From NCBI GenBank assembly GCA_024138015.1, contig JAMXBB010000003.1:71908302-71972301 (forward strand): 64,000 nucleotides of DNA. The letters run 5' to 3'. The translations under genes and the position numbers were made by a program. The notes under the pieces were generated by a model that was not told the origin of the DNA, ran no database searches, and saw only the letters and a list, made by a program, of their open reading frames with translations. Source of the stretch: Lumnitzera littorea (lineage: Eukaryota; Streptophyta; Magnoliopsida; Myrtales; Combretaceae). Within the stretch, counting starts at the first letter, position 1. The number at the start of each line of letters is the position of its first letter. Below are positions 24,772-36,535 of this stretch, one piece after another.

Positions 24772-26400
24772 TGATGCATGTATTGAGAGTGAGAGTGTGC
24801 CTTGTTTTGAACTTAGTTGGAATTCTTTTCACTCAAAATAGTCACTTTATTCTTGACAAGTATGTACAATGTTGACATTTGTGCAAAGTTGGCCTTGAAA
24901 ATAAATAGAGAATTTTGCCAATACTTCAAAATTTCCAAGACATCATTATGCCCAATTTCTGCTCTGAAAACCCTATTTGAAAGAACTGATCATCACCAAT
25001 GCCTCCCGAATTTGAATCCATTGAACCAACTAAGCAACCACTACCTCTACTTTCCCTCTTCATTAAAATCTATATCCATTGCAAAATTATGAATATATTC
25101 CCTTATTTGCGACCATGCTCCCTTTTTGTATCAATTGCCATGATCTTACAAGGTTAATAACACCACCACAGCAAATACTCCTTCCTAGAATTCATATGCC
25201 ATGTTGAATATATCTCAATCCAATAGCTTTGGAATAAAATCAAGAACTAAACAATAACCAATATTTACCTTGCCACTTCAAAGCTCAGCACTTAAATTCT
25301 CTTGGTTCACCGGGGCTCAAACACACATGATAAGCTCACCAATTTTGAAATAAGGACGATGGAGACAAATATTCCTACAGCTTGGTAGTTTCATGAAAAG
25401 ATCGGCTCTTACACGGCACATGCTACACTAGAGCACTATGTTAGTCAATACGTCATCAAATTAAAGCACACTTGTGATGGTCAGCAACGCAGCACTCACG
25501 AAAGGAATAGTCAGTAATTGTATTATTTGTCCAACACAGAGTGGCTCTTACTTGAACACTATTCGGATTGTAACAGCTAACTCTTTTACTGAACTATAAA
25601 TAACATCTCAGATCAGCAATTAACTTGGTCAACAATAAATAGCAATTTGAACCAATCGAGCACAGCACACGCTTAGAACAGCAATTCGGTAACAGTTCAG
25701 AACAGCTCAAATGTACAAGCTTTGGTGGATCCGATGTGCAGTTGCTTGGATAAAACTTCACTAACACGCAATATGCTCGGTCCGATCTAAACACTTCAAC
25801 TCGGCATGTGATTCTGTTAGCTCGGCAATTTCGTCTGGAAGGTCAGCACATTTCAACACCAATAATAGTTCAATAATTTTGAGAATACAGCAGCTCAGAT
25901 ACGACAACTAAAAATAGCTCGGACTTCAATTGGACACACATACACTAGCTTACTTTGTTGCACATGTGTACTTTAGCTCACACTCCAATACACAGCAGCA
26001 CTTGTTCGATCTTGTCAGTGCACTAAGGTCAATACATACACTTTCGAAAGGCACAAGTCCCTTTTTGTATCAAAACAATAAAAATGACACTGACTTTTCA
26101 CTATCTATCGTCCAGGTGTTTCGATTTCTTTCAAAACTTCACCATCAAAATTGGTATTCTCCATTTGGTGGCATAGATTTCTTGTAAGAATCCCAACTCT
26201 ATCACAAGTTTGATATCCCCGTTTATGTATAGATATGCCTTCTTCAATATCATCGTGAATTAGCATGCATTTCACCAAATATTCTATGCGCATGAACATT
26301 AAAAATAAACAACTTAGTTCAAATTATAATACATAGTATCCATTATAATATTGAATTTCTTTCTTTTCATCGTGTGACTAAATAATCGTTATTATTCAAC
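24772..26400. other. Region upstream of the SET fragment, no gene seen
   Basis: Reading outward from the SET start there is a GA-rich stretch on the minus strand (GAGAGTGAGAGT on the + strand at 24785-24797) that could be a 5' untranslated region. Between about 25260 and 26010 the + strand repeats short words such as AGCTC, GCTCGG and CAGCAC every 20-60 bases without a fixed period, and is less AT-rich than its surroundings. No family is recognised. It may be promoter or intron sequence carried with the captured gene. Confidence 0.4.
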
Positions 26401-26420
26401 TTTGTAGGTGATATTGAGAG

Positions 26421-29000
26421 ATGGGTAAGGAGTCCAAAGAGAAGATGACCAACAAGAGTAAGGGAAAATGGATATTAACCATTCAAGATAGTCGCATTCC
26501 AACTGTGCCTTCATCATAGGACAAATGGCTTGACATAATGATAAAAGAGGATTCCTTTTGGAGTGATATAAGAAGATAAGACTTGTATAAACAATCGATT
26601 GCTTAAGGTGCTTTACACTTCATCAGGTGAGAACCTCAGGTGCATGAGAGGTGAAATACAAAAGGGGATTCAGTACTCCGATTAAAAAATGAGAAGAAAT
26701 AGGTCCCATTATCTAAAAGCCTATTTTGCTTCCCTTGGATTCTCGTAGTTAGCTAAGCTGATTGGGTGAATTATATTTTGGGGAACTTAGCTTATGTTGA
26801 TACTTTAGAGAAGGTGGGCGTATATTTTCCAATATATATTTCCTCTCGTTTCAGCTTTCCTTGATCCAACGACATAGAGATTTGGAGAGCATTAATGTGT
26901 CATTGGAGTACTTAGACACACACATTTGTGATTGCATGGGGTGAGGTTACACCCACCCTCCATTAGCACACTTATGCATCTTCATGATTTTAGTGTTACT
27001 AATATCAACACTTTTATGATTTTTGAAGAAGACTGAGACCTAATATCGACTTTAGAGGTCGAAAGAAAGAAAGCCATAGATACCTACAGGAAAGCTACTT
27101 TTAACGTCTAGGTGAGACATTCTTCGAAGGGAATGAGGAATACAAGTGAGTACCAACACTCTTACTTTTGTTATTCCATTTTGCGAATCCAGTTGAGTTA
27201 TCTCAAGAACGGTCTCTTCTTATAAGTATGAATTGGAGGCTTTTCTTGCATGCTAGCTTTCTTTGTAAGTGTTTCTTGGCGACCTTGAAGATGGTATGAG
27301 CCCATGTTTATTTCACTTGGCAATTCGTCTAGTGCGTAGAGAGCATTTTGCCCTAGGACTATTTTACTTAATATCATTGTACTAGCATCTTGATCTCTAT
27401 CACGAGGCCTCCATTCAATCGATGGGTCGGTATGCTATCATGTCCCATGTAGATGTAGTATTCTTGCATATTTTCTTTGTGAGTGGTATAAAGGATACTG
27501 TAGCTCCTATCTTGATGGGTCCAAATGCAGTGAGCCGTAGGCTTGGGCATGGGTCAATAAGCAACCTCTAGGCGCCTTATTAGATGTTTTAGACAACTAT
27601 AAAGAAGTCACTTTTCGCCACCACATCAATAAGATACTCGGCTGCTTGTGGTTCCCACATTTTTATCTAAAAGGATCAAAAGATATCGTGAATTTACTTG
27701 GTGCAAGGAAAAGACTAGATGTTGCTGAAGCCAGTTTCATCCTTTAGTGCTTGCTTGGGGGTCTCCCCTCTTTACTTGATTAGGGTGGCTTATCCAGTCG
27801 TTATCTTGAGTGTAGGGTGATGTTATATGCTTTGCACTATGTTGCTCGATAGCTTGGTTTCAACCAAGGTGTTACCTTAACAATATCAGTTGATGATGAT
27901 TCTAATGAGTGTTGTAGATTATTAAGCCCAAATGACTTTAGAAATATCTACTTAGGAGTAAGACAATTATTTTTTCCATGTGTCAGTCGCTGCGGAAACG
28001 CTTCCACTGGTTAGCTCACGTACTGGATGGGTTGCTTAGAAGGCTTTAAGAAATATGTGACTACACCAGTCGAGAGTGAGCTTCCGGTAAGGATTATTTA
28101 TAAGGATGAATTCCTATTTCGAGCTCCAATGAGAAGAAGAAGCCACTTTCCAATGCAAAAAATAAGAACAACAAAGACCATTTCACCCCTAAATTACCTA
28201 CCATCAAACAAATCAAGCATTCATGGATTTGTGAAGTATCTTGTTAATATCATCCTTTTGATATTTATATTTTGTATCTCATGACTTATTTACTCATCAC
28301 TTTTCTTTGTTTGTTTGTAGGACGAGGACAACAGGAATGTTACTCTTACTTTGAAGAATGACTAAACATCTAAGAAGCTCACTTCCATTCTTTCTCCTTT
28401 CCTTATCTGACATGGCTTTAGGAAAGCACCTTAAGCAAGCAATCATCCTATTAAGGTTGTCGATGATGGTGAAAGTGATGATGAGTCCTTAGACACTAAT
28501 GAATCTCCTGACGAAACAAATGAAGATAGTGATGGAAATGGTCCTTCAGGTAGTGTTGGTTATCAAGAGGAAATTCAAGACTAAAAGTATCATTAAAGCA
28601 GATCAACCACAATAGCCAACTGAAAAATAGATTGAAGCTTTGAAAGAGCTAAGTTATATTGTTGATCGAGACGACCATGAGGCCATACACTTAAAGGAAG
28701 CTGACATTTAAGAGTATACTGAGGTTCTGAAGGCAGCTAGACTCTTTGATAGCCAGCTAAATAGTATAGTAGATGACATTTCCTTAGGTACTATCATAGT
28801 CGAGGATATCACCCTAGTGTACAGTCAGATTCCTTCACTAGTAGCTCATGACCAGACTGACCCTACTGTAGTTGTTGAGGTATTGAAGTAGATTGAGGGA
28901 GGTTTACCCCATATAGTAGTAGTAGAGGCACCTTAGTTTTCCAATGCATATTCTTCATTTCATGGATTCATAGTTCCATCAGATCTTTTACATAAAAACT
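26421..29000 (+). pseudogene. Plant mobile domain (PMD, aminotransferase-like) ORF remnant
   Basis: The + strand reads from ATG at 26421 (MGKESKEKMTNKSKGKW, then VPSSxDKWLDIM) through frame breaks. At about 26915-26958 it shows THTFVIAWGEVTPTL, the F-x-W/F-G-E-x-T-x-T-L signature of the plant mobile domain. Further readable parts are NYKEVTFRHHINKILGCLWF near 27.6 kb, a 65-85 codon stretch at 28.03 kb, and an acidic tail (DDGESDDESLDTNESPDE) near 28.47 kb. PMD proteins occur in plant transposons and in domesticated host genes affecting silencing and development. Here it is antisense to the retrotransposon pol and lies between integrase and 3' LTR. At least ten stops show it is inactive. Confidence 0.65.
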
Positions 29001-29640
29001 GAATGAAAGAACACTTCTCCTTTTTTACTTGGACTTTCGCATCCTTTTTTATGTTATTGAATGAATCATCATACTAACTTAATTCTTTTACAAGCATTAA
29101 GGATAGCGTAATAGTTATAGTGCGTGTTATATTTAGTAGCACAATCATGACGTATGTCACAATAACTTTAGATTGGGCTCTAAACATTCATTTAAAAGAA
29201 TAGAGAATAGAATGTTGCCCATTTTAAATGCAAACAACACTTAACTGTAATTTGTAACTTGTCATCGATAAAAGCAACTTTCAATGTGTTAAGGGGGGTA
29301 TTACCCACTTCTTAACCTAATTGATATAATTTTGTGTAGAGAATAAGATGGTGAAATCGAGTTTTGTATAAAAGGCGTCATGTCATACTCCTAGGAGACA
29401 ACACTCTTACTGGTCAACATGACATGAACCCGAGGCTATCTTGCACTTAAGAGACAAAGCTCTCACTAAGTAGCAGTGATGCTATACTTACTCTAGATGA
29501 ATGTTTATTAGAAAGACAATTGACTGAAAGCGAGCTCATATGACTAGAGCTACATATTTCATTTGAATTGTGATATATCATACTTCTTACATATGAAACT
29601 TTTTAATGTATTGGAAATTTATAGGTGTTGTAATGGGATT
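29001..29640. other. Spacer between PMD ORF and integrase
   Basis: This spacer separates the convergent PMD remnant (+) and pol (-). No coding signal is visible in either strand. Confidence 0.5.
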
Positions 29641-29689
29641 AGTCTTGGAGTTCTAGAGCTTGCAATACCTGCTTTCATGTGCCTCTTCA

Positions 29690-31200
29690 ATGATGAAAGG
29701 CCCTTCACACTTAGGTGTAAATTTCAGTGCTAAAATACCTTAGCACATATGCTTAGCTGCACGAAGTACGACATCGCCTTGTTGAAATGATCTCTTCTTC
29801 ACTAAGAGATCGTAAGCCACTCCAAGTTTATGTTGATAGTTAATGAGATTACGTTTGGTGTTGTCATACCTCTTATCCATTGCTTCTAAGTCTATCATTT
29901 GTAGTATATTGAGTTCAAGCTCAGCATTTCTGGCGAGTTTGACAAATGGAATCAAAACCTCTATTAGAACCACTACCTCAGCCCTATATACCAATAAAAA
30001 AGGAGTCGCTTGTGTAGGCCCTTGTTTTGATGTCTTATAAGCCTAAAGCGCTAGTGGCAGCTTATCATGCCATTCCTTATGATTGTTGTGTACCATACAA
30101 CTAAGGACTTGTAATAAACTTTTGTTTGTTGCCTCAATTTGCCCATTCCCTTTTGGATAGTAGGGCATGGATTTAATATGATTGATACTATAAGAAGCCA
30201 ATAGTTCTTGAACATGAGAATTCTTGAAAGGAGTTCCATTGTTAGAAAGGATGTGCTTCAAGATCCTGAATCGATATATAATGTTCTCCTTTATAAAGGT
30301 TGCTACAACTAGTCTCGTTACTTTCTTCAGAGGATTTGCCTTTACCTATTTCTTAAAGTGCTTTGTCTCGACTAAGATCTAAATATATCCCTTCGATGGA
30401 GGATGTATAGGTCCAATGAGATCGAATGCCTATGTATGGAAAGGTTAAGGGGTCGTAACACTATGAAGTTTAACTACGGGGGCATAGATAGCATCACCAT
30501 GTTGTTGGCAAACAGTACACCTCTTGGTGAAATTGAAAGTGTCTGCCTCTATTGTAGGCTAATAGTACCCCCTATCAAGTAAATAATACTTGAACTTTCT
30601 CCTTCCCTAATGTTCTCTACATTCTTCGGTATATGCCTCGGTTAAAACCGTTTCTATCTTAAGAGGGGCGATGCATTTTAAGGGTTTCCTCATGAACGAT
30701 ACCTTATAAAGTTCACCCTCATGCATGAGATATTTTCTGACCTTGCATTTTATGAGTCTGGCATTCGTACTAATTGTAGGTAGCACATTATTTTCTAAGT
30801 AGTCAATGGACGGACACCTCCAGTCTCCCGTACTAGACATAAAATTGCATTCACCTTAATCAGGTAATTGAGAACATTTAAGACAATGTATCTGGACTTA
30901 GAGCACATCCTTCACCATCGAGGGCCAATAACAACCTGCACATTAAATACAACGATATAATGGAGGCCCCTCTTCTTTACACCAAATCTAGTGATATTTG
31001 TCTAAATTGAGACGAGCTTCCTTTGCTCCAATGCAGTGAGACAATATACCTTTTGAGCCTTTGTAATACAACATTCCTTTAATCTTGATGAAGTTCTTCA
31101 ATGTTGAAACAGAGGCTGCACTAAAGTGCGCTAGCTGTTCCACAAGTGGGATGCGCCAATCATTCTGTGGCTCTTCATATTCCTTAAGGAAATTCAATGT
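29690..31200 (-). pseudogene. Integrase of Tat element 2 with two zinc modules
   Basis: Read on the minus strand, there are two successive zinc-type modules. The first is at 31197-30850 (NDWRIPLVEQLAHF ... LYYKGSKGILSHC, then YWPSMVKDV and HCLKC). The second is at 30840-30480 (GDWRCPSIDYLENN ... LKCIAPLKIE, ECREH). The integrase core follows (NNGTPFKNSHVQELLASYSI, SMPYYPKGNGQIEATNKSLL) with the Asp and Glu of the DDE triad in the D-N-G and E-A-T-N contexts. The C-terminal region is at 30000-29740 (LDKRYDN-like, then KRSFQQGDVVLRAA). Tandem zinc modules are usual in some Tat elements. Several stops and frameshifts are present. Confidence 0.85.
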
Positions 31201-31359
31201 TGTACATGGGATAGATTTCTTAACTACTTGGACATTTACACCATCACTTATATCTTGAATTGGAATCTTGGATGCCAGAGTAGCTAATGCATTAGCATAT
31301 CAATTTGTAGATCGTGTTGTGTGCTCATATCATATAGAGTTGAACTTTTTGACGAAGGT

Positions 31360-31710
31360 TTACACTACAACCCTATAAAGCACTAGTGTAGGTTCCTTCA
31401 ATCTAAATTCACTTGTGGCCTGTTTAATGATTAAGTTCGAGTCACCTCGAACACATAAATTATGTGCCCCAACTTCGAGTGCCGACAATAAACTAAGTAA
31501 CAATGCTTTATATTCAGCCTCATTATTAGTGCATTGAAAATCAAATTTGAATGCTAGTGATATTTCATGACCTTCAGGTGATGTCAATACAATTCTACCT
31601 CCCCAACCTTGATTTCCTATTGAACCATTAAATTGCAAAATCCGTTCTCTTTTTGCTTCAATCATACAAGAATCCTCATGGAATTCAACTGGTATTGTAT
31701 TTGTACTCAA
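31360..31710 (-). pseudogene. aRNH (second RNase H) of Tat element 2
   Basis: An open frame of 116 codons on the minus strand includes LQFNGSIGNQGWGGRI, CTNNEAEYKALLL and CVRGDSNLIIKQ. The Glu of NEAEY and the Asp of GDS are kept, while the first acidic residue of the usual F-D-G reads Asn (F-N-G). The domain position after RNase H and before integrase assigns the element to the Tat lineage. It is one of the best preserved domains in the element. Confidence 0.85.
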
Positions 31711-33300
31711 GCCCTCTCACACATTTAGGAATGTGCTAAGAGATCAGCTAAAGCTTGTGACTTGATAGCTTTAGGGGATTACACCATAATATTAAACTCT
31801 TCAAGAAGAAGAAACCATTTTGCTACTTGTCCTAACAAGGCTGGTTGAGATAGTAAGTACTTGATCGGATTAGATCGAGTCACCAGATGGATCTTGTGCA
31901 CAAGAAAGTAGTGCTGTAGTTTTTGTATGATAAATACCAACACGAGATAATGTTTCTCTCAAGCTGTGTAATTGACCTCGCTCCTCTGAAGGGTTCGACT
32001 TAGATAATATATAGGTCGCTCTTGACCTTCTACTTCTTGTGCAAGTAAAGCTCCAATAGATCTGTCGGTAGAAGTAAGATATAAGACCAAAGGCTTTCCT
32101 TTGATAGGTACAATCATAGTCTGTAGGGAAATCAAGATTGTCTTAATCTTCTGAATCACCTATTCATGGATTTGATCCCATTCAAATGAGACTCCTTTTT
32201 TCAAAAGTTGATGCAATTGGTATGAAATTTTTGTAAGTGCAAGCATAGACCTTCTAATGTATGAGACTTTTCCTATAAAGGTTTTTAATTCCATCAAAGT
32301 GGTGGGAGATGGCATTGATCTTATGGCTTATACTTTTGTAAGGTTAACATAAATTCCCTTTCGATGCATAACAAAGCTAAGAAACTTCCCTGAAGACATG
32401 CCAAAAACACAATTGAGAGAGTTCATGTGAAGTTTATACAATTGGGATCGTTCAAAGACGCTTTGTAAATGAACCAAATGATTAGGTGCTCATCTAGACT
32501 TAATGATTATGTCATCAACATAGTCTTCCGTACAATCATACATCATGTCATGAAATAGAGCGATCATTGCCCTTTGATGTATGGTGCTTACATTCTTAAG
32601 TCTGAATGGCATGATGGTATAATAAAAGTTTCCAACTGGTTTACAAAAGGCTGTACGCTCTACATCTCTTATCACCATCTTAATTTGATTACATCTACTG
32701 AAGCCATCCATAAATGAAAATAGCTCATGACCTACGGTTGCATCATCAAAGTGTCAACATTTGGTAAAGGAAAATCATCCTTACGACAAACCTTGTTTAG
32801 ATCCCGGAAGTCCATGCATACTCTTATTTGTTCATTCTTCTTCCTTACAGGAATAATATTAGCAAGCCAGGGAAGATGTTCGATTGGCCTTATAAGACTA
32901 GCTTGTAACAATTTCTCTACCTCTTAGTTGATTTGCAATTCAATCTCAAGACGGAAAACTCTTTACCTTTGCTTCATAGGGGTAGTCCTAGGAGCGATAT
33001 TTAGTCTATGTACTATAAGGCTAGGATCTAATCTAGGCATCTCTTCGTAAGTCCATGTAAACATGTCTCTGTACTCCTTCAATAACTCGGTAATATGAAC
33101 CTTTATTTCTTATAGGAGACTCTTACTGATGAAAATCAGCTATCATGATTCTCCTGATCGTACCAGGTCCAATTCTTCTATTTCCTTGGCCTGAGGCTTC
33201 ATTTGATCTCATAATTGTTCTAGGGTAAGCTGAACTTCTTGGATTGGTGTGGGATCTGAAGAAGATAGGTACACTTCCTCAGATCCCTCAAACCATCATA
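31711..33300 (-). pseudogene. Reverse transcriptase and RNase H of Tat element 2
   Basis: On the minus strand, RT reads MDGFSRCNQIKM and then FRLKNVSTIHQRAM. The polymerase active site is YVDDIIIKS at about 32520-32493, the plant gypsy form of YxDD with both aspartates kept. RNase H starts at about 32070 (LVLYLTSTDRSIGALLAQE, then RPIYYLSRTLQRSEVNYTA) and continues degenerate to 31.75 kb. The remainder of RT upstream (33300-32711) is readable only in pieces. Stops (TAG, TAA) and frameshifts break it. Confidence 0.8.
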
Positions 33301-33574
33301 AGTGGTACACATGTCATTCATCCTCTCTAATGAAACTTTTAATTTTATTAGATTGCTTATTCTTCTTCCTCCTTCTATGACATCTACACATTCTTCTCTT
33401 CTTTTGTTGGTCCTCTTGAGCTTCCTCCTACGTAAGCAAGGGAACACCAAATGGCTTAGCTATGGCTGTTTCACCATCTTCAATAAATTCATTGAAGAAT
33501 CTTGATTCAGTAAAATAAGACTTTTATCATTCAAAAGGATTCTTCATAGCTGGAATAAACACATCTTTCCCATT

Positions 33575-33940
33575 TTAGTTTCCTTTAATACATTGATGTA
33601 ATATTGAAGGAACTAAATTGTGATTGTATAGCCACTTTCTACCTATAAGCAAGTGATATTGCATGGGCACGTCGATCACATGAAAAGTAGTAGTGCTATG
33701 AATAGGCCTAACTTTAAGATCAACACTAACATATCCAACAGAGTCAGTAGGGGCGTGATTGAAGACATTGATTAATATGGGTTGTCTAATTAAGCATCGG
33801 ATATCAATCTTCATGGCCTTGAATGTATTCATCGGCATTATATTCAAGGAGGAACCATTATCAATGAATGTTCTCTTAACTGGATAGCTATTAAGAATGC
33901 CTTCCACATATAACAGGCGGTTGTGGTTAGAACTTTTCAC
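33575..33940 (-). pseudogene. Protease of Tat element 2
   Basis: An open frame of 121 codons reads VKRTFIDNGSSLNIMP, the aspartic protease active site in the D-N-G-S form usual for Tat elements, then VDLKVRPIHSTTTFHVID and LLIGRKWLYNHN, the conserved C-terminal I/L-G-R-x-W-L flap region. It would process the polyprotein as a homodimer. No stop lies inside this stretch, so it is better preserved than the rest of pol. Confidence 0.8.
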
Positions 33941-34269
33941 ATACGTATTTGCTTGAATAACATGGCGTTTTTGTGTGCCCTAGCCATTCTCTTTATAGGT
34001 TGTGCTGTGCTACACTTCACATATTGGCCTTTAGAGATCTGTGTAAGTACAATCACTGCTCCAAGCCTGGCATTTTCATCAAATCCTAGCAAGTCAAAAA
34101 AGTTTCTAAAGTTTATAGTCTTTAGTAACATTGTGACAAGAGGCAGATACTCATCGTCATGAGTTTCCATCGAATTTTCCTTACTCTTGAAGGGTTGCGC
34201 TTTAACCACTTCAGTCATGGAAGGGTTGTGGTTAAGGGTATTGATAGCTCCTCCCTGGTCGTTGTGAGC

Positions 34270-35110
34270 TTAGAGTAAATTGTTCCTAACATTGTTGTTG
34301 TCTATAATTAACTCTCCATGTGCAACTTGTTCATTAAATATTCTCTTCAGAGTGAAATAATCCTTAGTTGGATGACCAATAGTCTGGTGAAATCTGCAAT
34401 ACTTAGGGTCACCCTTCTCTTCATTTGTAAGGAGACATCTAACCCTTGGGTGCTTGAGATTTCCATTGTGTAACCATTGATCCAGCATCTGATGTACCTT
34501 GACCATTGGGCAAGGATATATCAGTATAGTCCTAGAGTCATAAGACTTATCATTTTTGGATTTCTTTGTTTCTTTTTGTGACTTGTCTTAAGTAGCATTC
34601 GCAAATGAGGTACGCTTATTGAACCTTTTAGCTTCATTCCTTTTCCGAGCCATTGAATTGTTGGTCCTTTGCACATTCTCAACCAATGCAGCAAAAGAAG
34701 ACAACGACAAGTTCTCGAGATAGATTGTGTATTTAGAGAACATCCCTTGAATACAAATCTTAACTAGTTCTCTCTCATCACAAACATCTTGTATATCCAA
34801 AGATCATTCTCTAAACTACTCAATATAATCTATGAGATCCTCCTTAGACCTCTAACCAATTTGTCTCATGTCGATGAGAGTCACCCTTTCTTTAGTGGAG
34901 AAGAATTTTTCCAGAAACATCTTGCTCATTCTACCCCATGAATCAACTGATCCTGGTAGGAGATTGCATACCAAGTATAAGCTTTTTCTATATGAGATTT
35001 TGAGAATTCCTTCAACTTTTGATCATTATCTAAACTATAGACCTTTAAGGTCTTAATAAATTTTAATAAGTGCTGCTTAGCGCTCCCTTTCTTCCTGTTA
35101 AACAACATGA
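34270..35110 (-). pseudogene. Gag of Tat element 2
   Basis: On the minus strand, remnants of retrotransposon gag: QHLLKFIKTLKVYSLDNDQ at 35070, ELVKICIQGMFSKYTIYLENLSL at 34760, then KYCRFHQTIGHPTKDYFTLKRIF at 34410-34340. The last is the C-x-H-x-H-C-like motif that Tat gag has in place of a CCHC knuckle; its expected Cys before FTLK reads Tyr. The final part (33937-34218) holds VVKAQPFKSKENSME and joins towards the protease. Frameshifts separate the blocks. Confidence 0.75.
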
Positions 35111-35850
35111 ACTTAGGAGTTACATAGTCCTTTAGGTATGGCTTGATAGTGATGTGTAAATGATATGGGTGCTTCCATTCTAGGATAGTTGATGTGGATT
35201 TTTCCTATATTTCTCTCATGTACACATCTAGATCCTCTTTAGTCACAAATGAAGCCTTCTGAGTAGATGGTTCTATCCTTACTAGCATCATGGGAGCAAG
35301 GTTAGTGAAGTTCATAAGAACGGAATTTGCTGGAGCTGAATTCATAGGAGTAGGGTGCACAGACTTAACAATTGTAACATGTGGAGTGACATGTAAATAT
35401 GATGGACCTCCTATATGAATTCCCTGATGTATTAGTTCAGGCTTAGTATATTGTATGGGTATAGGTTCTGCTGCAGGAGGCTATTCCTTAGCTTCGGGAG
35501 CATCTTGCTCACCAATAATTGAAGGATTAAGTGGTTGAGAAGCTAGTGTAACATATTGCTACACTACATTAGAGGGACCTGTAGCAATTGTCCCTTGTTA
35601 CGCAGCAGCGAAAGCAGCCAAAATAGGTGCACATTGGGCAAACATTACCCTAATGTAGTTGTAACTCTCACGTTAGTTGTGCATTGTCAAGAACAACTTC
35701 TTGAGTACCATCTCCTTGATTTGCACCTCCCATTGGAGGCGGATTTTGATTATTGATGACAGCAGTACCATCTTGTTCTTGATTGTTGCCATCCGCAGGA
35801 TTAGTAGGCCTTCTTCATGACAGTACCATGACGTGAATGTTAAATCTTTC
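35111..35850 (-). other. Leader and gag N-terminus of Tat element 2
   Basis: Between PBS and the recognisable gag, the minus strand is partly open (35921-35673 and further left) with Gln/Pro/Ala-type composition but no motif. It probably contains the untranslated leader and the variable gag N-terminus. Confidence 0.4.
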
Positions 35851-35870
35851 CTCCCTAGTGGAGTTGCTAA
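35851..35870 (-). other. Primer-binding site of Tat element 2
   Basis: In element orientation TTAGCAACTCCACTAGGGAG lies at the inner edge of the 5' LTR and resembles the TGGCGACTCC.CTGGGGA class used by Tat elements. The first bases (TTAG) are shared with the LTR end. Confidence 0.65.
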
Positions 35871-36530
35871 GAAATGTGTAGGTTTAATAACAAAAGAGGT
35901 CACGTGCATGCCATGTATCAAATCGTGCTCTATGTGATTAAGGAAATGACTTGACTTGCATGCATGAGATGATCAAGTGAGGTAGGATATGGAGGAAGAG
36001 TAGGTAGTCTTAGTAGGCTCTAATATGTTAGGTGATAGGCGGAGAAGCGCGATGGTATCAAACTTCGCGATGGATGAAGAATGAGGTATTATTCTTAGGA
36101 TGTTTAAGTATTTGATCTTTAAGACAGGATTCCAGTAGAGTAACGGTGTTAGTTGGAATTTGTCTCTTGTCCCACTGAGGAAATGAAGGGGGTATTTATA
36201 GAGGATGGTAGGTGAATTTGATCCATTGGGTCATGACTTTGATTAATGGTTAGGATTGAAGCCTTTTATATAATGGTATTGGGTAGGCCCTTTCATGGGT
36301 TTAGGCTTAAATAGAGGCTTTATTATCTTTTTGTGTAAGCCAAACCAAAAAAGGTTGGATTGGGCAAACCGATCTAATGAGTTCTACTCCAAGGCCACTA
36401 TACCAAATCTCTCTTGATCATCCTGAAATTTTATAGGCTTGACTCTCTAGGCCTTGTAACCTTAGCCCAAAGAGTTGAATCCATTTTATTATTAGGCTTA
36501 AAGCCCAAGAATTAGATTTAGCCCACTACA
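35867..36530 (-). repeat. 5' LTR of Tat element 2
   Basis: It is homologous to 20315-20923. It begins CTAAGAAATGTG on the + strand and ends TTAGCCCACTACA, followed by the target duplication CACAT. In element orientation it begins TGTAGTGGGC. The inner end reads TTTCTTAG rather than the usual CA; both LTRs share this end, so it is part of the LTR. Confidence 0.85.
36193..36201 (-). promoter_or_regulatory. TATA box in 5' LTR of Tat element 2
   Basis: CTATAAATA in element orientation, in the same context as in the 3' LTR at 20642. It would set the start of the element transcript about midway through the LTR. Confidence 0.5.
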
Positions 36531-36535
36531 CACAT

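Larger units (their letters stand above)
20315..36530 (-). mobile_element. Tat-lineage Ty3/gypsy retrotransposon with extra cargo, 16.2 kb (element 2)
   Basis: Reading on the minus strand, the order is 5' LTR (36530-35867), PBS, gag, protease, RT, RNase H, aRNH, tandem zinc modules, integrase. Then come 8.7 kb of accessory sequence, a polypurine tract, and the 3' LTR (20923-20315). CACAT stands at 20310-20314 and at 36531-36535, a perfect 5-bp target duplication, which argues that both LTRs came from one insertion. The accessory part holds an antisense plant-mobile-domain ORF (26.4-29.0 kb) and, in sense with the element, a SET-domain gene piece (24.2-24.8 kb) and an unidentified coding remnant (22.85-24.1 kb). 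All element genes carry stops, so it cannot move by itself now. Confidence 0.8.
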
